From an uncultured Cellvibrio sp. (GTDB taxonomy: Bacteria > Pseudomonadota > Gammaproteobacteria > Pseudomonadales > Cellvibrionaceae): a stretch of 6,117 nucleotides of DNA. The stretch lies in assembly GCA_946482345.1 (NCBI GenBank), contig CAMLRJ010000225.1, positions 1-6,117 on the forward strand, given 5' to 3'. Both the position numbers and the translations under genes were made by a program. Positions 1 to 4,998 of the stretch are shown here, in pieces. A model generated the notes under the pieces. That model made no database searches and had not been told where the DNA came from. It worked only from the letters and a program-made list of their open reading frames with translations. Positions within the stretch are counted from its first letter, which is position 1. Each line of letters starts with the position of its first letter.

Positions 1-1
1 A

Positions 2-295
2 AAGCCAGGTTGGTTTACACGTAAACTCCATTTGCCGTTCACTCCCAAACTGCCTACAACTGATTACAAACTGGATCAGTTACAGGAAATTCTTCCTCAA
101 GGGGAAGCGTTGGATAAAGCTGCGCTTTCCAAACGCAGCAAAGAGAAGGTTCTCCCAGACGCCGAAGGCTATCTGTTGATCATTTCCGGTGACGAAAACA
201 ATTATGTTGTACGTATTCGGGATCCCTATGGCAAACGCCTCGCCCCCAAAGAGGCGAGACAATTATTAACTGTGTTGCGTAAAAATCTGATCTGA
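2..295 (+). CDS. bamC: 3' end of outer-membrane assembly lipoprotein BamC (NlpB), 5' end outside the window
   Basis: The frame is open from the first bases of the window to a TGA at 293-295, so this is the C-terminal 97 residues of a longer protein. BamC is a lipoprotein accessory of the BAM complex, which inserts beta-barrel proteins into the outer membrane. The visible part fits the end of the second helix-grip domain: a strand-rich piece GYLLIISGDENNYVVRIRD, then DPYGKRLAPKEA leading into a final helix ending RQLLTVLRKNLI. The signal peptide and lipobox would lie upstream and cannot be seen. A TTG at 32 could be taken as a start, but the frame reads on upstream with sensible residues (PGWFTRKLH), so an internal start is unlikely. 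The neighbours support the call, because bamC followed by an MBL-fold hydrolase and purC is a known gammaproteobacterial order. BamC C-termini vary a good deal, so the name rests on context as much as on residues. Confidence 0.75.
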   Translation, partial: KPGWFTRKLHLPFTPKLPTTDYKLDQLQEILPQGEALDKAALSKRSKEKVLPDAEGYLLIISGDENNYVVRIRDPYGKRLAPKEARQLLTVLRKNLI

Positions 296-1056
296 TGATT
301 AGGTTTGCTTCGCTGGGCAGCGGTAGTCGCGGTAATGCGACACTGGTGGAGTGGGCATCAGGCACCTTGATGATTGATTGCGGTTTTAGCTTGCGGGAAA
401 CAGAACAACGCTTGCGACGTTTGGGTAAGGAGCCCGAATCAATCGATGCGATTCTGGTGACTCATGAACATGGTGATCATGTTAAAGGTGTTGCAGCATT
501 TTCCCGGCGTCATCAGGTTCCTGTGCATATGACGCCTGGAACCTGGCAGAGTCGGCAGTTTGGCGATTTACCCCGGCTGAATTTAATTCAGGCCTACACA
601 CCTTTTGAGATTTCAGGATTGCAGATAACCCCTGTTGCTGTTCCCCATGATGCAAGAGAACCTTCGCAATTTGTTTTTGAGCATCAAGGGAAACGCTTGG
701 GCATACTCACCGACTTGGGTAGTATTACACCTCACGTTGAGGCAGAGTTCCAAAATCTGGATGCCATGGTACTGGAAGCCAATCACGATCCTTTTATGCT
801 GGTGTCAGGTACTTATCCTCCCGGATTGAAGCAGAGGGTAGGTGGTTCCTGGGGGCATTTGAGTAATCAGCAAGCCGCTGGTTTTTTACAGAGACTGGAT
901 TGTGCAAGGTTGCAGCATTTGGTTGTTGCCCATATCAGCCAACAAAATAATCGATTGGATTTGGCCGAGTCCGCAATAGCACCTGTTGCAGCGGAAATAA
1001 AACAAATCACCTACGCCTGTCAGGATCAGGGATTTGATTGGCTATCAATTTATTGA
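295..1056 (+). CDS. MBL-fold metallo-hydrolase, YycJ/VicX-like
   Basis: This is a 253-residue single-domain metallo-beta-lactamase-fold hydrolase, expected to be cytoplasmic since it has no signal peptide. The metal motif HxHxDH is intact (H57, H59, D61, H62 in THEHGDH). Further candidate ligands are H118 (VPHDA), D140 (ILTDLGS), H164 (EANHDP) and H213 (VVAHIS). The N-terminal FASLGSGSRGNATLVE strand-loop and the late GGSWGHLSN segment are typical of the YycJ/WalJ group. Those proteins resemble phosphodiesterases or nucleases acting on nucleic acid, but the substrate in gammaproteobacteria is not settled. The ATG at 295 shares one base with the bamC TGA (TGATG). No clear Shine-Dalgarno precedes it, so translation is probably coupled to bamC. 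purC follows after 21 bases. The fold and group are secure; the reaction is not known. Confidence 0.92.
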   Translation: MIRFASLGSGSRGNATLVEWASGTLMIDCGFSLRETEQRLRRLGKEPESIDAILVTHEHGDHVKGVAAFSRRHQVPVHMTPGTWQSRQFGDLPRLNLIQAYTPFEISGLQITPVAVPHDAREPSQFVFEHQGKRLGILTDLGSITPHVEAEFQNLDAMVLEANHDPFMLVSGTYPPGLKQRVGGSWGHLSNQQAAGFLQRLDCARLQHLVVAHISQQNNRLDLAESAIAPVAAEIKQITYACQDQGFDWLSIY

Positions 1057-1077
1057 ATTATCTTTAGAGAAATATTT

Positions 1078-1788
1078 ATGCAAAAACTTGAACAACTTTA
1101 TGCAGGCAAAGCCAAATCCATTTTTAAAACAGATGATCCCGATCATTTGATAATGTTGTTTCGTAACGATACTTCTGCATTTGATGGCAAACGTATTGAG
1201 CAGTTGGATCGCAAAGGAATGGTCAACAATAAATTCAATGCGTTTATCATGGGCAAATTGCAGGCTGCAGGTATTCCAACCCATTTCGTAAAATTATTAT
1301 CCGACACGGAATCGCTGGTAAAAAAAATGGAAATGATTCCGGTGGAATGCGTGGTTCGCAATCATGCGGCAGGATCTTTGGTGCGTCGTTTGGGCGTGCA
1401 GGAAGGGTTGGCTTTGACACCGCCCACATTTGAATTGTTTTTAAAGAACGATGCGTTGGGTGATCCCATGGTGAATGAATCACATGTTCAGGCATTTGGC
1501 TGGGCAACATTGGATCAGTTGGCAACCATGAAAGCCCTGACATTCAAAATCAATGATGTGTTAAAAAATTTATTTGATTCCGGCAACATGATGCTGGTTG
1601 ATTTCAAAGTGGAATTTGGTGTTCATAAAGGCCAGATTATTCTGGGTGATGAGTTTTCACCTGATGGGTGTCGTTTGTGGGATAAAGACACTCGTGAAAA
1701 ACTGGACAAGGATCGCTTCCGCCAGAATCTGGGTAATGTGGTGGAATCCTACGAAATGGTGGGGCAGCGGTTGGGTTTAACATTTTGA
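1078..1788 (+). CDS. purC: phosphoribosylaminoimidazole-succinocarboxamide synthase (SAICAR synthetase)
   Basis: PurC catalyses the ATP-dependent joining of CAIR and L-aspartate to give SAICAR in de novo purine synthesis, in the cytoplasm. At 236 residues it matches the short bacterial form (E. coli has 237). The N-terminal ATP-binding YAGKAKSIF (residues 8-16) and RNDTSAFDG (29-37) are present. Both classical family signatures are intact: [15 protein letters not shown] at 86-100 and LVDFKVEFG at 173-181. The C-terminal LGDEFSPDG (189-197) completes the active site. The ATG at 1078 is preceded by AGAGA at 1066-1070, eight bases upstream. It is the last gene of the bamC/hydrolase/purC run and is followed directly by a strong terminator. 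I see no convincing promoter in the 21-base gap, so it is probably expressed from upstream. No truncation or missing key residue was seen. Confidence 0.98.
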   Translation: MQKLEQLYAGKAKSIFKTDDPDHLIMLFRNDTSAFDGKRIEQLDRKGMVNNKFNAFIMGKLQAAGIPTHFVKLLSDTESLVKKMEMIPVECVVRNHAAGSLVRRLGVQEGLALTPPTFELFLKNDALGDPMVNESHVQAFGWATLDQLATMKALTFKINDVLKNLFDSGNMMLVDFKVEFGVHKGQIILGDEFSPDGCRLWDKDTREKLDKDRFRQNLGNVVESYEMVGQRLGLTF

Positions 1789-1790
1789 TC

Positions 1791-1814
1791 AAAAGGGGCT
1801 GCGGCCCCTTTTTT
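1791..1814 (+). terminator. intrinsic terminator after purC
   Basis: A 9-bp perfect stem, AAAAGGGGC (1791-1799) against GCCCCTTTT (1804-1812), closes a TGCG tetraloop. The T run continues to 1814. It starts two bases after the purC stop codon, so it should end the bamC/hydrolase/purC transcript. The A run on the 5' side could let it act weakly in the other direction, but no minus-strand gene reads into it. Confidence 0.9.
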
Positions 1815-1815
1815 A

Positions 1816-1830
1816 TTGACTATACTTCTG
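1816..1830 (+). promoter_or_regulatory. candidate promoter for the PilZ gene, stationary-phase sigma type
   Basis: CTATACTT at 1820-1827 matches the extended -10 element favoured by RpoS (CTATACT) and is 5/6 to the general TATAAT box. It lies directly after the purC terminator, and transcription from it would give a leader of about 60 bases before the GTG at 1894. No good -35 hexamer stands 16-18 bases upstream, because that space is taken by the terminator hairpin. This fits an RpoS-type promoter but also weakens the call. TTGACT at 1816-1821 overlaps it and could serve as a -35, but no good -10 follows at the right distance. Confidence 0.35.
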
Positions 1831-1893
1831 TTCAGTTTTAGGTGTTTTCGGAATATTCAGTCCAGTCATCAATAAAAAAACAGGAGTATCAGT

Positions 1894-2163
1894 GTGAAAG
1901 AACGTCGTCACTATGAGCGTACCTCTACGTCGTTTCGGGTCGAAATCTCACATCCCAGTTTTGGAACTCTGGTTGGTTTTGCCAAAGACGTTTCGGATGG
2001 GGGAGCGCAGGTGCAGTTGGAGACACAGGTATTTCCACCGGTTGGCACTGAAGTAATGGTTCGTTTTCGCAAGAACGCCGGTACAGTCAATGTGGAACCG
2101 GTCAGCATGAAAGTGATGTATCAAATGCGTAATACGGTTGGGTTAATGTTTATCAAACGTTAA
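1894..2163 (+). CDS. single-domain PilZ protein, predicted cyclic-di-GMP binding
   Basis: This 89-residue cytoplasmic protein is almost entirely one PilZ domain, the c-di-GMP receptor fold. Both ligand motifs are complete: RxxxR as R5-H-Y-E-R9 and [D/N]xSxxG as D32-V-S-D-G-G37. It should therefore bind the nucleotide, unlike degenerate PilZ proteins such as the type IV pilus protein PilZ itself. The start is a GTG at 1894, chosen because a strong CAGGAG (1881-1886) sits seven bases upstream and because the RRHYER motif follows at once. There is no partner domain, so it probably acts as a small adaptor on another protein. Its target cannot be read from the sequence. It ends one base before the stop of the convergent LRR lipoprotein gene. 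The domain call is firm; the pathway (motility, exopolysaccharide or other) is unknown. Confidence 0.93.
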   Translation: MKERRHYERTSTSFRVEISHPSFGTLVGFAKDVSDGGAQVQLETQVFPPVGTEVMVRFRKNAGTVNVEPVSMKVMYQMRNTVGLMFIKR

Positions 2164-2164
2164 G

Positions 2165-2674
2165 TCAAGACGAACATTGATTGCTATAAATAACGTCAGC
2201 TTTATTTTCTTGCAGATTGGTTTTTAACTGTTTCAAATTTCTGCAGTCTGTAATTGCATTGTTGGAAATGTCTATTTGTTTCAAATGTATTAAATTTAAT
2301 AAAGGCTCGATTCTGGTTATTTTATTGTTTTGTAAAAGTAGTACTTCCAGTCGTCCCAGTTTATTCAGTTCCTCAATTTGTTGGATATGATTGTTACTTA
2401 AATTCAATTCTTTTAATGCGAAAAATTTATCCAGACCGCTCAGATCGTTAATTCCTGCTTCGCTACAGTTAAGTCTTGTCAGGTCTTCGGCCTTGGTGAT
2501 GTGAAGGTCAAAAATTGTTTGAGTGACACATTCCGCTAAAGCTGCATCTGCAATCTGAAAATCTTTAAATACGCCTGCAGGTGTATAAACGGTGCGGTCA
2601 TTCAAACTCACTGAGTAATTTTTACATGCTGTAAAAGATGCAGCCAACAAAATGAGTGATGCGATTTTATACAT
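2165..2674 (-). CDS. leucine-rich-repeat lipoprotein (SDS22-like 22-residue repeats)
   Basis: The 169-residue protein begins with a lipoprotein signal: charged start, hydrophobic IASLILLAAS, then FTAC with the lipidated cysteine at C17. Phe at -3 is not the usual Leu. K18 follows, so retention by the Asp rule is not expected and the outer membrane is likely. After a linker (about 18-64) come four leucine-rich repeats of exactly 22 residues, starting at L65, L87, L109 and L131. The middle two are canonical (LKELNLSNNHIQQIEELNKL, then LEVLLLQNNKITRIEPLLNL). C49/C70 before the repeats and C144/C167 after them could form capping disulfides in the periplasm. Such repeats usually bind proteins, but no partner can be named. 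The ATG is preceded on the minus strand by ACAGG, about eight bases upstream. The gene stands alone, divergent from the YiaD-like gene and convergent with PilZ. Confidence 0.85.
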   Translation of the reverse strand: MYKIASLILLAASFTACKNYSVSLNDRTVYTPAGVFKDFQIADAALAECVTQTIFDLHITKAEDLTRLNCSEAGINDLSGLDKFFALKELNLSNNHIQQIEELNKLGRLEVLLLQNNKITRIEPLLNLIHLKQIDISNNAITDCRNLKQLKTNLQENKADVIYSNQCSS

Positions 2675-2734
2675 TTGTGAAACCTGTCCAGAGGATAATA
2701 GTTCGAGTTGCTATGCTGGCGCCTCTATGTTTGT

Positions 2735-2754
2735 TTTTGTTAAGTTAAACAAAA
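2735..2754. repeat. 20-bp dyad in the divergent intergenic region (possible operator)
   Basis: TTTTGTT (2735-2741) and AACAAAA (2748-2754) form a perfect 7-bp inverted repeat around AAGTTA. It lies about 60 bases upstream of the LRR lipoprotein start on the minus strand. It has no GC-rich stem, so it is not a typical terminator. Position suggests a protein-binding site for the minus-strand gene, but in sequence this AT-rich a dyad of this size can arise by chance. Confidence 0.25.
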
Positions 2755-2798
2755 CTTACAAGGTAATAACAACTCGGGCAGTAATGAGAAATAAATGG

Positions 2799-2853
2799 AT
2801 TGTATAGCTCATAGTTTAAAATACAATTCATTGTTATTATACATTCAGCTGAA
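2799..2853 (+). promoter_or_regulatory. candidate promoter/operator region of the YiaD-like gene
   Basis: Two overlapping -10 candidates are visible: TACAAT at 2822-2827 with a weak -35 TTGTAT at 2800-2805 (16-base spacer), and TATTAT/TATACA at 2835-2843 without a clear -35. The first pair sits inside a perfect 7-bp inverted repeat, ATTGTAT (2799-2805) against ATACAAT (2821-2827). A 10-bp perfect palindrome TTCAGCTGAA (2844-2853) follows the second -10. A regulator bound at either dyad would overlap the promoter. All the elements are weak and the region is AT-rich, so only the general location of the promoter is reasonably likely. Confidence 0.35.
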
Positions 2854-2911
2854 ATTCATCGAATTATTTTACATTAGACCTCAACCTCAACTCCATTAAT
2901 AGGAAATCATC

Positions 2912-3568
2912 ATGAAAGCATTATTAGTTGCCTTCTTATCTCTTTCATTATTCGCTTGTACAACTACGGATCCTTACACCGGTGAACAGAAGACCAGTAA
3001 AACAGCTAAAGGCGCAGGTATAGGAGCAATTGCTGGTGCGGTGTTGGGCGCCGCAACAGGCGACAATGCTAAAGATCGTCGCGAGCGTGCGTTGAAAGGT
3101 GCAGTGATTGCGGGTGGTATTGGTGCCGGTGTTGGTAATTATATGGATCGCCAGGAAGCCAAACTGCGTCAGGAATTACAAAGCACCGGTGTTCAAGTGA
3201 GACGTGAAGGTGATAATTTGGTGTTGATCATGCCAGGTAACATTACGTTCTCATCCGGTAATGCCGATATTCGTGCAGATTTTTATGATGTGTTGAATTC
3301 AGTTGCAAAAGTGTTGGTTGAATTCAAAGAAACCTCAATCAAAGTCAGTGGTCACACAGACTCAACTGGCGGCGATAAAATTAATATTCCTTTGAGTCAA
3401 AATCGTGCTGACAGTGTTGCGCGATATTTGCGTACCCAAAAAATCAGCAGCAGCCGTATTCAATCCTATGGTTATGGTTCCCAATATCCTGTTGCCAGCA
3501 ACTCAACAGAATCAGGTAAACAAGCCAATCGCCGTGTAGAATTGGAATTGGTTCCAAACGCTGAGTAG
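2912..3568 (+). CDS. yiaD: YiaD-like outer-membrane lipoprotein: glycine zipper plus OmpA peptidoglycan-binding domain
   Basis: At 218 residues it matches E. coli YiaD in length and domain order. The signal peptide ends in lipobox LFAC with lipidated C16 and T17 next, so outer-membrane sorting is expected. A glycine-zipper segment at about 34-77 (GAGIGAIAGAVLGAATG, then GAVIAGGIGAGVGNYMD) comes before an OmpA-type domain from about 105 to the end. In that domain VSGHTDSTGG carries D150 and NRADSVA carries R165. The spacing of 15 residues is that of the OmpA pair which grips the diaminopimelate of peptidoglycan. The conserved tail SNSTESGKQANRRVELEL is complete. It should tether the outer membrane to the cell wall; E. 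coli YiaD has also been linked to BAM function. AGGA at 2901-2904, seven bases before the ATG, supports the start. It is a single-gene unit closed by its own terminator. Confidence 0.93.
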   Translation: MKALLVAFLSLSLFACTTTDPYTGEQKTSKTAKGAGIGAIAGAVLGAATGDNAKDRRERALKGAVIAGGIGAGVGNYMDRQEAKLRQELQSTGVQVRREGDNLVLIMPGNITFSSGNADIRADFYDVLNSVAKVLVEFKETSIKVSGHTDSTGGDKINIPLSQNRADSVARYLRTQKISSSRIQSYGYGSQYPVASNSTESGKQANRRVELELVPNAE

Positions 3569-3584
3569 ATTTTTCTTGTTGAAT

Positions 3585-3616
3585 AAAAAAACCACCTCAA
3601 TACAGGTGGTTTTTTT
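3585..3616. terminator. bidirectional intrinsic terminator between yiaD-like gene and tetR-type gene
   Basis: A perfect 13-bp stem, A7 plus CCACCT (3585-3597) against AGGTGG plus T7 (3604-3616), closes a six-base loop CAATAC. The A run on one side and T run on the other make it work for both converging transcripts. It lies 17 bases after the yiaD-like stop and 28 bases after the tetR-type stop on the minus strand. Confidence 0.93.
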
Positions 3617-3643
3617 ATATTCAAAATATTTGATAAGAATGAA

Positions 3644-4264
3644 TCACTGGATATTTTCTTGTTCAATACGCAAGGTATCCAAATAAGCATTTAATGTAGA
3701 AAATAATTGTGTCAGCATTTGCGGAGCTTGCATGCATTTGGCAGTGCCTATAATGCCCTGATAACTGCTTAATAGAAAAAGTGTGGTTTGATAAGGATCT
3801 ATATCTTTTCTGACAAAGCCATTTTTTTGACCTTCCGTTAAGGCTTCGCAGGCAGATTTGTGAATCGTCATCATGACGTTTTGCAATCTATCCCGAAACC
3901 CTTCGTCAATTGCGGACATCTCCTGGATCAGATTATTACAAGGACAACCATTGAACGTTTTTTCAGTAAGAAAACATTCCGCTTTCCACAAAAACATATT
4001 TTGCAAACCGGTGATTGGATCTTCTCCGGGTTTTAAAAATTCTTGCCAGAACTCTTTAAAGTGTCCCAACATAATTTCATCGACAACCGCATAACCAATA
4101 GAAAGTTTGCTTGGGAAATAATGATAGAGTGCTCCTTTGGCTAATTGCGTTTTTTGCAATATGGCGTCGATGCGCATACCTTGAAAACCATTTTCATAAA
4201 TTTCTTCATGAGCGGCTTCAAGAATTCGCATACGGGTGTTTTCGGGTGGAGCAAATTTGAACAT
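3644..4264 (-). CDS. TetR/AcrR-family transcriptional regulator with a GCPCNNL cysteine motif
   Basis: This 206-residue protein has an N-terminal TetR helix-turn-helix at about 11-58, with the recognition-helix signature LAKGALYHYFPSK (41-53). The C-terminal ligand domain carries FNGCPCNNLIQEMSAIDEGFRDRL from residue 104. GCPxxNL is frequent in one TetR subgroup. Its first cysteine (C107) falls near the place of the redox-active cysteine of E. coli NemR (C106), as far as counting residues can show. C109 and C97 are nearby as well. The regulator is probably a repressor that releases DNA on binding a ligand or after cysteine modification; the inducer is unknown. The ATG at 4264 is kept because a later start at M12 would cut into helix 1. 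It is divergent from the DUF3465/cytochrome b561/VIT genes, the usual arrangement for a TetR regulator and its target. An imperfect dyad lies in the gap. Confidence 0.93.
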   Translation of the reverse strand: MFKFAPPENTRMRILEAAHEEIYENGFQGMRIDAILQKTQLAKGALYHYFPSKLSIGYAVVDEIMLGHFKEFWQEFLKPGEDPITGLQNMFLWKAECFLTEKTFNGCPCNNLIQEMSAIDEGFRDRLQNVMMTIHKSACEALTEGQKNGFVRKDIDPYQTTLFLLSSYQGIIGTAKCMQAPQMLTQLFSTLNAYLDTLRIEQENIQ

Positions 4265-4267
4265 AAC

Positions 4268-4275
4268 AGTTAACT
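4268..4275. promoter_or_regulatory. short palindrome in the tetR-type leader
   Basis: AGTTAACT is a perfect 8-bp palindrome three bases upstream of the regulator's start codon, with outer ACAG/CTGT bases at 4266-4269 and 4276-4279 also mirrored. It could be part of an autoregulatory site or could simply be chance. Confidence 0.2.
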
Positions 4276-4323
4276 CTGTATTTTCCAGGTCAAGGCTGCA
4301 ACAAGGTGACTTTCAGTTATATT

Positions 4324-4351
4324 ATTCTACCCTGAGTCCGGGATAGTGCAA
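4324..4351 (-). promoter_or_regulatory. candidate minus-strand promoter of the tetR-type gene with operator-like 20-bp dyad
   Basis: On the minus strand a weak -35 TTGCAC (4346-4351) stands 16 bases from a -10 TAGAAT (4324-4329, 5/6). Initiation here would give a leader of roughly 50 bases. The spacer is filled by an imperfect palindrome at 4327-4346, CTACCCTGAGTCCGGGATAG, whose halves share CTA-CC-G mirrored as C-GG-TAG (6 of 10 pairs Watson-Crick, plus one G-T). TetR-family sites are dyads of about this size placed over promoters, so this is the best operator candidate in the gap. Both promoter and site are inferred only from sequence form. Confidence 0.4.
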
Positions 4352-4397
4352 TTTATCTCGCCATTTTCGGTGAGAGTTGTAACCTGAATACACTCCT

Positions 4398-4449
4398 TCC
4401 CGGAACCAGGTATCAGAAGTGACTGATACGCGCAGTGGTGAGAACGGGA
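4398..4449 (+). promoter_or_regulatory. nested hairpin in the region upstream of the DUF3465 gene
   Basis: Three collinear stems stack into one long imperfect hairpin. TCCCG (4398-4402) pairs with CGGGA (4445-4449), ACCA (4405-4408) with TGGT (4436-4439), and GTATCAG (4410-4416) with CTGATAC (4423-4429) around loop AAGTGA. A smaller hairpin sits upstream (CTCGCC 4357-4362 with GGTGAG 4369-4374, one G-U pair). TCCCGGA at 4398-4404 can instead pair perfectly with TCCGGGA at 4337-4343, so two folds exclude each other. No T run follows, so it is not an intrinsic terminator. It could be a structured leader, a protein site, or a degraded repeat. I do not recognise it as a known riboswitch class. 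Confidence 0.4.
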
Positions 4450-4486
4450 TTGGAAAAATTTTTGCCTTGAACGGCGAGGAGATTAT

Positions 4487-4975
4487 GTGAAAAATCTGAA
4501 ATATTTAACGGCAGTTGCACTGGTTTTGCTGTTGGTGGGGCAGTGGGTATTAAGTGCAGGGAAAGGATCTACCTCTGCACCTGCGAATAAATCTTATTTG
4601 CCATCGACCAATATTGTTGAATCGCAATCACCTGCGTCGGATGACAATTCTGCATTGCAGGTGGCATTCGATAAAAAGCAATCCAATATATGGTTGGTTG
4701 GGTCAGGTGAAGTGATTAAAATTTTACCTGATGATAATAACGGCAGTCGTCATCAACGTTTTATAGTTAAGGTAAATTTAACGCAAACTGTGTTGATTGC
4801 GCATAATATAGATCTTGCTGAAAGACTGGCCAACTTGCAAAGGGGTGATATGATTCAATTTTATGGTGAGTATGAATGGAACGAGAAAGGCGGTGTTATC
4901 CATTGGACTCATCATGATCCCGCAGGAAAAAAAGCGGGTGGCTGGATTAAACACAATAATATTACCTATCAATAA
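4487..4975 (+). CDS. exported or membrane-anchored DUF3465 family protein
   Basis: The protein has 162 residues: a hydrophobic N-terminal segment (about 5-24, signal peptide or anchor), a low-complexity Ser/Ala/Asn linker to about residue 58, then the DUF3465 domain. The domain signatures are present: GSGEVIKILPDD, RHQRFIVKV (H89, Q90, R91, F92), LIAHNIDLA, GEYEWNEKGG (from G127) and HWTHHDP (139-145), ending GWIKHNNITYQ. The family has no known function; its strand-rich pattern suggests an OB-like barrel, which is inference. The cluster of His residues at 139-143 could bind metal or ligand. The start is GTG at 4487 with GAGGAG at 4476-4481, five bases upstream. The ATG two bases earlier (4485) meets TGA at once. 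The gene begins an apparent operon with cytochrome b561 and the VIT-family gene and is divergent from the tetR-type gene. Confidence 0.88.
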   Translation: MKNLKYLTAVALVLLLVGQWVLSAGKGSTSAPANKSYLPSTNIVESQSPASDDNSALQVAFDKKQSNIWLVGSGEVIKILPDDNNGSRHQRFIVKVNLTQTVLIAHNIDLAERLANLQRGDMIQFYGEYEWNEKGGVIHWTHHDPAGKKAGGWIKHNNITYQ

Positions 4976-4998
4976 AAATACAGGTTTATAAAGAAATT

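Noticed and set aside
32..295. TTG at 32 as the start of a separate small gene
   Set aside because: The frame continues upstream to the window edge with no stop, and the residues fit the end of BamC.
1247..1543. Minus-strand 98-codon frame inside purC
   Set aside because: It overlaps the two active-site regions of purC on the other strand and resembles no family.
2735..2754. TTTTGTT/AACAAAA dyad as a terminator
   Set aside because: The stem is nearly all A-T and no gene ends nearby on either strand; the two flanking genes diverge from this region.
4322..4393. A 23-residue peptide on minus from GTG 4391-4393 listed as a gene
   Set aside because: The purine-rich stretch GGAAGGA abuts the GTG with no spacer and the frame is open further upstream, so a start here is not supported. 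Kept only as a finding.
4261..4486. A known riboswitch, tRNA, attC site or insertion-sequence end in the divergent gap
   Set aside because: I compared by eye with cobalamin, TPP, glycine, c-di-GMP and fluoride consensus pieces, with tRNA T-loop GTTCRA and with attC core sites, and found no match.
4485..4490. ATG at 4485 as the start of the DUF3465 gene
   Set aside because: It is followed at once by TGA, and AGGAG is only three bases away. The GTG at 4487 has the right frame and spacing.
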